Positions 25,939 to 35,300 of a stretch of 64,000 nucleotides of DNA are shown in pieces. Source of the DNA: Paenibacillus_E qinlingensis_A (GTDB lineage Bacteria; Bacillota; Bacilli; Paenibacillales; NBRC-103111); assembly GCF_031455095.1 (NCBI RefSeq), contig NZ_JAVDSB010000023.1, positions 1 through 64,000 of the forward strand. Reading direction: 5' to 3'. The position numbers were made by a program, and so were the translations under genes. Position 1 is the first letter of the stretch. Every line of letters begins with the position of its first letter. The notes beneath the pieces are model-generated. The model saw only the letters and a program-made list of their open reading frames with translations. It was not told the DNA's origin and searched no databases.

Positions 25939-27459
25939 TCAGATTCGTCTAAGTCGAAGCATGGCAGACTCACCCCGGAGTATGATAGGCTCCCGTAGGC
26001 TCAGTACCCCATCTCGGATACGCCCGTGTCGTGTGAACGTTAGACCTTCTGGTGCCTGCAAAACTTCGTAATGACCAGGTTCAATTTCTAGATTCCCCCA
26101 AGAGACACGAAGACCGTCAATGTCCCGCCATGCCTCCAGCACCGTTTGGCCAATAACGCCATCAATTTCTGTAGGCAGAATCACTGTTTGTAGCGATCCC
26201 GGCATAGGCGACTCATCCAGTGTAAATGCACGATAACCCTTCTCCAGCTGCAGTTGTAGTCGATCGGACGACGCCGTCCAGTGCACGCCTTGACTGTTTA
26301 AGCGATTTTCGATATTCCCTCCCTCTGGGAGATCGTGACCCGTACTCTCGTCACGAAGGTGGATCGGACTGGACATAAGGAGGGATAGATTCGCCTCGCC
26401 CTCGACGGACACGGAAAGTCGTCCGTCTCCCCATGCAATTGTAGAGAGCATGTTGCTCTGGGCGACGATGATTCCGTCTCGTTCGGCCTTCGTACCGTGT
26501 ACGAGCAATAGAGATCCATCACGGACCGCCAGTGCCGCGCCTTCGAATCGAAATCCGAAACCGCCAGTATCTACTAGACCCTCCGGCGCCGTTCGTACGT
26601 ATAGCATGGTACCATCAGCGAATGCCAATCGGATAAAGTCCTCGTATTCCTCCGACATTATCTCTTCTGGTGAATTGTCCAACCTATAGGGTGCAAGGGT
26701 CGCAACTAGGATAGCAGCGTTCGTCTTGGATGTCGCAAACGTCGCATGTACCTGTGTCATACCTGAGAAGCCAGCGACCGGAGGCACCTCCTCCCCATTG
26801 GGATCACGGAAATGAGTCTTAACCGAAGCCTGGTAACTGCAAGCTTTTCTACCAAGAAAGCGAACTTTCAAACCGGCCTTCCCCTTTTCAATCGTTGCGC
26901 CACCGTTAGAATCGAGCGTCAGACGCTGATTCGCATGTAGATTCCATTCAAAAGAGACACCAGCCGGCTTGGAGGTTGCTAAGTCGTCGATGACGACGAA
27001 GACAGAAGGCCTCACATAAACGATGTGTCTAAATGCGCGAGTAAGCTCACCCTCATAGGCTCCAACGGCATCACCAGTTGTAGCGTCGAAGGCGGGATGG
27101 GACGCGAATCCAACAATTCGCCCCTTGGCGTCGAAGTCGTTGACTGGCTGCCCCTGCCCTCCATCTAACGTGATCGCGTTCGCAGAGATCGTCCTTTTGG
27201 TGAACCCCTTGTGATGAGCGCTGTTGTAATAATCGTAGAATCCGCTTTTGATCGCAAGTGACTCGCCGTAGGCATGCAGGATGAAGCTATTTTGGTCTGC
27301 TAGACTATTGCTGTAACTGCCGTAAGGACTAGAACGGAAATACAGAGAGATTCTCTCAGGATCGGAGGTCATCGTGCATAGCAACAAGTCCAGTCGTCGG
27401 GAACCACTTAGATTTGGGTAGATCGCATAAGGGCAATTGACCAAGACGATCATCACCAT
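25939..27459 (-). pseudogene. heparinase II/III-like enzyme, C-terminal part (separated by frameshift)
   Basis: After the first 34 frame-shifted residues, this frame continues the upstream open frame with DPERISLYFRSSPYGSYSN, the start of the heparinase II/III beta-sandwich domain (PF07940-like). YDYYNSAHHKGFTKRTISANAITLDGG and a long beta-rich tail ending in LRGESAMLRLRRI follow. The family's usual H-A-D-Q-N-S-F motif reads S-L-A-D-Q-N-S-F here, so a conserved histidine is replaced by leucine. No ribosome site precedes the nominal ATG at 27459. This piece is unlikely to be made on its own unless the ribosome shifts frame. Confidence 0.75.
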
Positions 27460-28891
27460 AGATGTAATCGTGCAAACCTAGCGAGGGCTCTTCACCGATC
27501 GCCTGGGACGCCCACTTCATGCGCGGATCGCCATATATATGAGCCATGCGGTTCAAGAGACTGATGCTTGGCAAATCCGGTTTGTAGTGGCTATCATTGC
27601 CGAACACGCCGGACGGGCTTCCATGCGGGAACATGTAAAGCGGGTACAGTCCCTCGTTGCGAGAGAATGCTTTATCATATAGGTTTATGGCGCCTGCGCT
27701 CAGTAGAACGTCCATCAATTCCTTGTTGGAGCCGGACGACCACTGCCAGTATCCAGTTCCTTGAGACCAGGAGCCATCCTCTCCACCCCATGGTGGCAGC
27801 AGATTGATGAATGGGGGTATAGATTGTCGAACCCAGTCTTCAGCGTCCGGGATATCGTTCAACATGATCGTGCCGATAAGTCCGATATAGCCTATGATCG
27901 TCCAACCATGAGAATCAAACGGAAACTGATAGATAGGTTGTCGGACTAAATAATAGTCGATTAACGCAGAAACACGTGTATGTACCATGTGCTGAACAGC
28001 CTTTCGTTCTGCCGTCGACAGCAAATCGTACACCCAATCATAGGCGATAGAGGAACGGTAGGCGATAGCGCGGTGGACTTGATCATTGATATCGAATCGG
28101 GTTGCCCCGTCGCAGTCCCAAGAAGTGAATTCCATCAAAAGATTTTTAGCATGGTCTCCGATAACGCGGTCGCCCGTAAGAAGATAAACGAATGAGGCTG
28201 CCAGTAACCGGTCGAGCGCTGAATCGGTATATTTACGAAGGTCCTGCAGAGCCTTAACGTAAGCTGGGGAACCTGTAGATTGGGAACCGTCCATATAAGG
28301 GAAATTAGGGTCCTCAGGCAAAAGTTTTTCTAGACTTGCAAGCACTAAAGCGTGAGTCTTTTCGAATACCAACTTCGCGGTGCCATGCTGACGACGTGCA
28401 CGGAAGTCAGAAAGTACTCTGGGATTCGTCCAAACTCTCGGATGACCGACCTCCATGCGCGCCAGCATCTCGTTTATCGGCGGCACGGGGAATGGTACGC
28501 TTGATTCCGTGATCCGAAACTTTCGGATAGGGCTCCATTCAGACCAGCCCCCTGCTAGATTATGGTACCTTACCCGCCAATACCAAATCCCCGCATTTAA
28601 TGTGTAGGGAAAGTTAAAAAAGTTGTTCGTCAACTCCATTGTCTCGCGAGCGCCTCGATCCATGGCAGCCTCCTGCGAGAGTTCCAGCCAGTAAAGGTCC
28701 GCCCCGGGTACAAATGGCCAACTAAAGTCGGGGGGATTCTGTGTCGTGACGAGTGCAGCAGCCGGACGGAATGGGAAATTGGCGTTCGCCTCCAAATCGG
28801 CCGGCCATACTTGACGCGCATTTTGGTACTGCACCGGCGCCTGCGACTTCTCCTCCGATGAGGAGTCCAAATCTTCACTTAAGTTTTCCAT
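27356..28891 (-). pseudogene. heparinase II/III-like enzyme, N-terminal part (frameshifted)
   Basis: This piece of about 511 residues starts with an Ig/FN3-like DUF4962 region (PDFSWPFVPGADLYWLELSQ, WYWRVRYHNLAGGWSEWSP) and continues as an (alpha/alpha) toroid (RAIAYRSSIAYDWVYDLLS, FDSHGWTIIGYIGLIG, PPWGGEDGSWSQGTGYWQW). It ends VAMHDDLRS at a TGA. One extra C in CTCC (27364-27365) accounts for the break, since removing it gives VAMHDDLDPERISLYF. The intact protein would be a polysaccharide lyase or related enzyme acting on uronic-acid polymers. No signal peptide is visible. ATG 28891 follows AGGAGGG. Confidence 0.8.
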
Positions 28892-29025
28892 GTATTTCCC
28901 TCCTGATCTCAAAATACCACATACGTTTACACGAACCAGTGCAAATTTTATACTTTTGCTTCCAATAGAAATGTATTATTTGAATTTTAGTGATATTTTG
29001 CGTCATTCGTGTTGAAAAACAACAT

Positions 29026-29054
29026 AAACCACTGACATTCGAGTCAGTGGTTTT
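29026..29054 (-). terminator. terminator downstream of the truncated cupin gene
   Basis: AAACCACTGAC and GTCAGTGGTTT form an 11-base-pair hairpin with a six-base loop, bidirectional in form, about 20 bases past the cupin stop. Confidence 0.8.
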
Positions 29055-29074
29055 CAAAGAAATGGTTTACCGGC

Positions 29075-29485
29075 TTATTCGTAGGTCTTCTTGTAGCCCA
29101 GCATTTCAGCAACCGGAGCGAGTACCGTGAACACGGCTTTTTGAACGGCCCACGGCGGATTTACCGTGCGGATTTCGTTTTGGTATTTGAGCATCGGACG
29201 CGACATACGAAGCAGGCTGGGCAATCCTTTACTGTTGAGCATGCCGTTTCTGGCAAACGCGAAATAGCATTTGAAAAAGCCGTCGATCTCGAGCGCCGGA
29301 TAAAATCGCTGAATCGTATGTGCTTCCTCGGCACTTTCATTCCAGAAATAATGCGCTACGCCGGCTGGAATCTCTAGGCTATCACCGGGCATTAAAATAT
29401 GGGTCTTGCCGCCCATATGAAAATGAATAACGCCGGAGTCACGAAGCGTGGAATGTCTACCGCGGCCGATGTCGAAAAGGGTTAA
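29075..29485 (-). pseudogene. 5'-truncated cupin-domain protein
   Basis: The frame is open from about 29485 (just after TAA) and carries the cupin signature GVIHFHMGGKTHILMPGDSLEIPAGVAHYFWN with metal-ligand histidines. A C-terminal region follows (LPSLLRMSRPMLKYQNEIRTVNPP) as in cupin proteins of about 150-160 residues. No start codon with a ribosome site exists before the first cupin motif. The only ATG (29416) lies inside the motif and would lose two histidines. The 5' end seems to have been deleted at about 29,485, close to the next gene's terminator. Confidence 0.7.
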
Positions 29486-29513
29486 TTATTCGTGTTGACA
29501 GTGATCAGATAAC

Positions 29514-29539
29514 AAAAAAAGCCCGCGGTTTACGCGGAC
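29514..29539 (-). terminator. terminator of the hybrid histidine kinase gene
   Basis: On the minus strand GTCCGCG-TAAAC-CGCGGGC is followed by TTTTTTTG, 30 bases past the kinase stop. Hairpin and flank closely match the terminator at 23165-23189. Confidence 0.85.
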
Positions 29540-29569
29540 TTCATTCGGACAATGTACTTGTCACCCGTC

Positions 29570-31525
29570 TCAATCTCTCACTTTTGATTTCAACTTCTCA
29601 AGTCTATCAATAATTTCTGAAATTGCGTTAATACTAATCGGCTTGCTGATGTATGCGTCCAGACCTTCAGATAAATATTTCTCACAGTCGCCTTTAATAG
29701 CGTGAGCTGTCACTGCCACAATATACGGGCGTTTCTTGCCATTTAACATGTCAGTAATTAACTTCGTTGCCGTTAATCCATCCATCCAGGGCATTTGAAT
29801 ATCCATGAAGATGATATCGTAATTGTTACGTTTAACAGCTTCCACGGCTTCTTTTCCGTTATGTACCAAGGTCGTTTTGTGCCCGAGTTTCTCTAACATT
29901 TTATTGATCACAACTTGATTCACTTCATTGTCTTCAGCAATTAATATTTTCAAGGGTTGTGCTGCTGAATTTTCGACGATATCATCCTGTTGTGGCCACA
30001 TATCATATGGCGACGCATCTACATGATTCGATAAAACTTTCAAATTGGCTGTGAACAGGAAAGTTGATCCTGATTGATCTTCGGAAGATTCATGCCAGAT
30101 TTCACCGTCCATAAGCTCAACAAGCTTTTTACAGATAGCTAATCCTAAACCAGTGCCCTCTGTTCGCCGAGTCATAAAATGATCAACTTGATAAAAGGGT
30201 TCAAATAAATGAACTACCTGTTCCTTAGGTACACCGATACCTGTATCTTTAATTGCAAATTGAAGACGAACTGAATTCAGGTCTTGCGATACGTTATCAA
30301 CACTGATCGAAATCGCACCGTTTGGCGTAAATTTTACGGCATTGCTGAGTAAATTCATCAAAACTTGTCTCAACTTCGTAATATCTCCATGAACCAAGCT
30401 AGGAACCTTAGGACAGACCGATGTCGTGATCTCCAGATTTTTCTCTAGAGCTTTAGACATGACCATACTTAGCGATTCTGATATAATATCAGCCACATTC
30501 AAGGGTTCTTCCATTAATTCGGTTTTACCGGATTCGATTTTGGAGAAGTCCAGAATATCGTTGATAATCATAAGCAATGTGGAGCCACTCTTTTTAATAA
30601 TTTGTACATATTCAATCTGCTCTTCGTCCAATTCGGTCTCTAAAAGAACATCTGTCATACCGATAACTCCGTTCATCGGCGTACGGATTTCATGACTCAT
30701 CATGGCTAAAAACTCGCTTTTAGCTTTATTCGTCTTTTCAGCGGCTTCTTTCTCAATGATTAACTTTTTCTGTTCCGTCATGTCTTTCGCTATGATGTAA
30801 AAGCCCTTCGTCTGCGTCTGGATGATGATTGGAGCTAACGTTACTAACACTTCAACGGAATAACCATCCTTGTGTTGAATGAAAGTGATTTCTTTTTCAA
30901 CTTTTTCGATTTCCACATGATCGTTTAATGCCAAAAGCAAATTCGTCGCATTTTTTTCACCTATTAATTTGGACATTCCATTGCCGATTAACTCTTCAAT
31001 CGGATATCCGGTCATGTGTTGCACAATAATATTGCCATTAATAATAATGCCGTCCAAACCAAATGAAATAATAGCATCGTGGTTGTATTTCTTTAACGAC
31101 GTATAGCGTTCAATGCTTTCTTGCAGTTTTAGCTCTGCTAGTTTGTTCTTGGTTACATCGATAAATTGGGTCATAAAATATATAGGCTTCCCGTCGTTAT
31201 CATCACGAATTAATGAAACAAATACGGAAGCCCAAACGATATTACCATTTTTATTAAAGTACCTATTTTCTAATTCAAATGAAGGGATAACCCCATCCAA
31301 TAAAGCAGTTAGTAAACCACTGGTGTTGTTTTTATCATCAGGATGTCGGATATCTTCTAGTGTGAAATTCATGAATTCTTCTTTTGAATAGCCGAAAATA
31401 TGGCAAACCGCAGGGTTAACATTTAACCATTTGCGATCCATAGAGATTAAAGCGATCCCAATCGGAGCATTTCGATATAAGTGCTCAAATAAAGCTTCAG
31501 AGTCAAATAACTTAAGATCCTGCAT
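29570..31525 (-). CDS. hybrid sensor histidine kinase (PAS-PAS-HisKA-HATPase-REC)
   Basis: This cytoplasmic hybrid kinase of about 651 residues has no membrane helices. Two PAS/PAC domains (about 10-130 and 135-260; NPAVCHIFGYSKEEFMNFTLEDIRHPDD, and MTGYPIEELIGNG) are followed by HisKA (phospho-His in MMSHEIRTPMNGVIGM, about residue 280) and HATPase (NLLSNAVKFTPNG, DTGIGVP, GTGLGLAI). A C-terminal receiver (ILIAEDNEVNQVVINKML, phospho-Asp in DIIFMDIQMPWMDG, Lys in AYISKPI) completes it. It should sense an intracellular signal and pass phosphate internally and then to a histidine phosphotransfer protein not seen nearby. AGGAGG precedes both a TTG (31528) and an ATG (31525); the ATG is preferred. 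Confidence 0.88.
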   Translation of the reverse strand: MQDLKLFDSEALFEHLYRNAPIGIALISMDRKWLNVNPAVCHIFGYSKEEFMNFTLEDIRHPDDKNNTSGLLTALLDGVIPSFELENRYFNKNGNIVWASVFVSLIRDDNDGKPIYFMTQFIDVTKNKLAELKLQESIERYTSLKKYNHDAIISFGLDGIIINGNIIVQHMTGYPIEELIGNGMSKLIGEKNATNLLLALNDHVEIEKVEKEITFIQHKDGYSVEVLVTLAPIIIQTQTKGFYIIAKDMTEQKKLIIEKEAAEKTNKAKSEFLAMMSHEIRTPMNGVIGMTDVLLETELDEEQIEYVQIIKKSGSTLLMIINDILDFSKIESGKTELMEEPLNVADIISESLSMVMSKALEKNLEITTSVCPKVPSLVHGDITKLRQVLMNLLSNAVKFTPNGAISISVDNVSQDLNSVRLQFAIKDTGIGVPKEQVVHLFEPFYQVDHFMTRRTEGTGLGLAICKKLVELMDGEIWHESSEDQSGSTFLFTANLKVLSNHVDASPYDMWPQQDDIVENSAAQPLKILIAEDNEVNQVVINKMLEKLGHKTTLVHNGKEAVEAVKRNNYDIIFMDIQMPWMDGLTATKLITDMLNGKKRPYIVAVTAHAIKGDCEKYLSEGLDAYISKPISINAISEIIDRLEKLKSKVRD

Positions 31526-31667
31526 CAACGTATTCCTCCTTTTGAACTAACGCGATAGCAGCCTCTTACTTACCCCATGGCAGCTACTCCTATATTACCA
31601 TAAAAAGAGTACTTGTCCGTTAGCTTAATCTATATCAATTGAAGTTGCGTTCTGCTGCTCGATAAGC

Positions 31668-32147
31668 TCAGTATGAAATAAATTCTAATGATGGCTTATC
31701 TATCTGTAAGGATTCAATACAATTACCGTTCGTGTATTCGCTGATCGTCTTCGTCCAAAATAACTTCGCAACCAAGTTTTTTTCCAACCAAGAAACGCTC
31801 CAATTCCCTTTGAACATCGCAAACGTTTTATGAGCAATTTTTTTACCAATACCTTGTCCTCGATACTTTCTTAATATGAAAAATTCCGCAATTGAGAATA
31901 TTGACGATTTACTATCAGCAATTTCACGAACTAAAACAAAACCCGCCAGCTTACCAGACTGCATAATAAAGAAGGGGTATCGACCTTCTTCTGTCCAATA
32001 ATGATCAAGATACATGTAATCAAAAAGACCATACTCATTTACATCATCTTCACCATTATCCTCAAATTCACTCATATCGTACTGATATAGTTCCATGAGG
32101 TTGCGTAATATCATTTTCCTATCAAAGGATACCTTGATTAACTCCAT
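31668..32147 (-). CDS. GNAT family N-acetyltransferase
   Basis: This is a 159-residue GNAT protein. GKLAGFVLVREIAD forms the central strands, and motif A is LRKYRGQGIGKKIAHKTF, with the R-G-Q-G-I-G loop that binds acetyl-CoA. A motif B-like region has KNLVAKLFWTKTISEYTNG. The N-terminus (MELYQYDMSEF) is like that of predicted acetyltransferases in which this segment closes over the substrate. The target is unknown. The start ATG at 32147 has GAAGGGGC upstream. Confidence 0.85.
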   Translation of the reverse strand: MELIKVSFDRKMILRNLMELYQYDMSEFEDNGEDDVNEYGLFDYMYLDHYWTEEGRYPFFIMQSGKLAGFVLVREIADSKSSIFSIAEFFILRKYRGQGIGKKIAHKTFAMFKGNWSVSWLEKNLVAKLFWTKTISEYTNGNCIESLQIDKPSLEFISY

Positions 32148-32250
32148 ACAATGCCCCTTCTTTCCATACTATAATTCTATCGTACCATTATTTAGCAAAA
32201 GTAACAGTTGGAAAATATATAAAAAAATAATTCAGAATTATTTTTTACAC

Positions 32251-32284
32251 AAAAAAAATCACATCATGAGATCTGATGTGATTT
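32251..32284 (-). terminator. terminator of the beta-helix protein gene
   Basis: AAATCACATCA and TGATGTGATTT form an 11-base-pair hairpin. On the minus strand TTTTTGTG follows. It lies about 40 bases past the stop. Confidence 0.85.
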
Positions 32285-32322
32285 CTATGACATATACCTC
32301 TACCTCAACATCGTGCAAATAC

Positions 32323-35300
32323 TTACTTGGTTACATTGACAATCATCGTATCACTAGACGTGGCACCTGCATAGTTAACAAGTTCAGCTCGATAAACATA
32401 GGTGCCCTTTGCCTTATTGACTGCGACATTCAAAGCAGATTGAGCAGTCGGGCTGTTATTGGTCAATGCTTGTGTATAGATGAGAGTACCATTCTCATAT
32501 AAGTTATATGTTGTCCCATTAACTCCCCACCACATGTTCATGTTGATGTTGAAGTTTCCGTCACCATCCCAGTTATCGTTGGATAGAACCGGTTTGGCTG
32601 GCGCTGCTTGCGTTACGTTTACCGTGAACACATTACTCTTCGTTGTACCATACGCATTGGTAAGCTCAGCGTAGTAACGATAAGTGCCATTAGGCTTATA
32701 AGTAATTGATGTAACGGTTGATTGGGCATTCGGCGTGTTATCTGAAAGAATCTTGGTATCGATTAACACATCATTTTCATAAAGCTTATAAATCTTGCCG
32801 TTTTCACCGTACCACATTTTCATCAGAATATTATAGTTACCATCGTTAAGGCCAGTATCATACCCATTATCATCGGAAAGGACAGCTGTGCCCGGCTTAG
32901 CTTTACTTTTGGATACAATATTGCTTACAAGATAAGAAGTAACATTCGATACATTACCGACTGCATCCGTTCCTCTTGCATAAATCGTGCTGTTTTCAGA
33001 GATAACCACTGGAGCGGCGTATGCCGTCCATAAGCCGTTATCTCCTACTTTGTATTCTTTCACCGCTGCGTCGTCCGGATAATTGATCGTTACGGTAACG
33101 TCCTTATTGGTTGGTGCTGTAACGTCAGCTGACAACACGGCTTCGACCGGTGCGATGGAATCGACGAACAACACGATGGAGACCGGGTCCGCTGAAATTC
33201 CTGCCGAATCGATCGCTTCAACGGTAATATTATTATTGCCTTGCACTAGCTGCAAGGTAGTGTTAAATCTCAAATCTGAACCAACTGATACTGAAGTCCC
33301 GTTTACTTTTACCGTCGCAGCCCTATTCAGGGTGCCCGTAATCGAATAAGTCGGTTGAGTTATGGAGCTGCTTTGTTGATCCAATGTAAGGACAAGCGGG
33401 CCTACCCATTGTTCATTGGAGAGGACAGCACTTATATAAGAATTTCCTTCCTTCTTCACAGTGAGCGTAGCTGTATAGGTTTCAAACTTGCTGCCGTATT
33501 TCGCTGTGATTACAACTGTAAATACCCCTGCGTTTATTTTACCTTTCGATTGCCAGCGGTAGAAGCCTCTTGGGTTGTTGGCATCCGGAGCCCTGAAATC
33601 TTCTAGCGTTGGCACAACCAGATTGCCATTGGCATCATACACTTTAGCGGAAGTGAGAGTAGCGCGATCCCCGAGAACAAACCAAGAGATCCAAACAGCA
33701 CTGGCCGCGCCTGTTCCCGGTATCGGGTCCACCTGGCGGATTTCAATCAATTCGCCCTCTTTCGCTTTTACAGTAACCTCACAAGTGGCGATAATGCTGC
33801 CAATCGTCGCTGTAATGGTCGCCTTCCCCTCTGCATATGCGGTTACAAGCCCGTTTTGATCTACTGAAGCTATATCCGAGTCGCTCGATGTCCAAACAAC
33901 GTTCTTATTCGTGGCATTGCCGGGTAATACATCGGCGATAAGCTGCTTCTTGTTTCCAGCGAAAATGGTAGTCGTCTCGGCATTTAACACGATTTGCTGT
34001 ACGGCCACTTCCGTGGTATTTTTCACATAAACCGAGACTGGGACAGAGTTGCCATCGTCAAGCTTAATGATGAAGGCGCCTTTCCCAATGGGATATTGCC
34101 AACCCCTAAAATCTTCTTTGATCTTGGTCATGTCGCTAGTTAATGTAAGAGTAAGCACGCCCGCCGTTAAAGTGCCGGATGTGTGGCCCGACGCGTTTTT
34201 AACGGAGAAGAACTCAGCTTCATTGTTCTTGAGCAGGGTATAACCCATACCACTGGGCACGGAGTCGCCTACGAAAATCTCAATGGTTTTCGTCTGGTTC
34301 CCATCAAACTTAAGCTCATATCCATCTGCGTTCAAGTAATTGATTGGCCTGAATGGCATCAGATCCATATGGCCGTTTACGTCATACTCTAAAGCACCAA
34401 TGTCGGGGGCCTCTCCCTTATAGCCTTTGCTGAAGTTGGGAATCACCCAACCGTCGTCTACACCAATGCTATCGGCCGTAAGTCGGTAGTCGCCTCTCTG
34501 GGGGTTTACAAACGCAGCCTTGGCTGTTTCGCCGTCATAACCCGTAAGCGCTGTAAAGCCGTGTTCTTCTTTAGGCTCGCCGACATAGGTGTTAAGCTGT
34601 ATCGCTCCGTTAGAAATATCATAGTCGAAGCTGGAGCCGGGTACAGCGTACACATGGGCCATGCCCACCAGTTGAGGGCTGGCTAGTTCAATTATGTTAT
34701 TTCTATAAAATGACCTGTTGAATAGCCCGCTAGTATTCGCTATGCCACCGCGCGCGCCAACAGCGCCTTCGGGGAGTATGATTGTATTGTTGAATACATG
34801 ATCCAGACCACGGTAGTGATACCAGTGCGCCGGTTTCGAGGCGCTTGCATCCGCTGTGCCATGCTTTAAGCCGCCAACCGTATATTCAAGCTGATCCCCC
34901 TGATTGGTAATAAGGTTCCTGAACACGTATATAGGGCCTAGCGCACTGCTGTCAAGGCTTATCGGTTGGCTTGCGGCTTCTATTTTATTGCCGTAAACCC
35001 TAACGTTCATGGAGCCGCCGTCAACCTCAAGACCATCGGCGTTCGCGCCTAAAACATAGTTCCCGTAAAGATCGGAGTCCCAGCCTATACCTCCGTCATA
35101 CGCGGAGTTGTTATAGGTTGAAAGACCATAGCTCCAGTATTTGTCGTTGCCCGCTACAATGTCATTATAGCGAATAACAACGCCTTCGCCGCCCCTCAAA
35201 TAGAAACCGTCGACGCCAAGCGGATGCCGTTCGCTCCATCCATTAACGCCGGAGTTGCTGCCCCAGCCTGTGGCTGAACCTTTCGGGTCATGCATATAGT

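Noticed and set aside
28915..28945. Half of a cre-like site (TGTAAACG) upstream of the heparinase-like gene
   Set aside because: The second half of the consensus does not match (four mismatches), so I did not call it.
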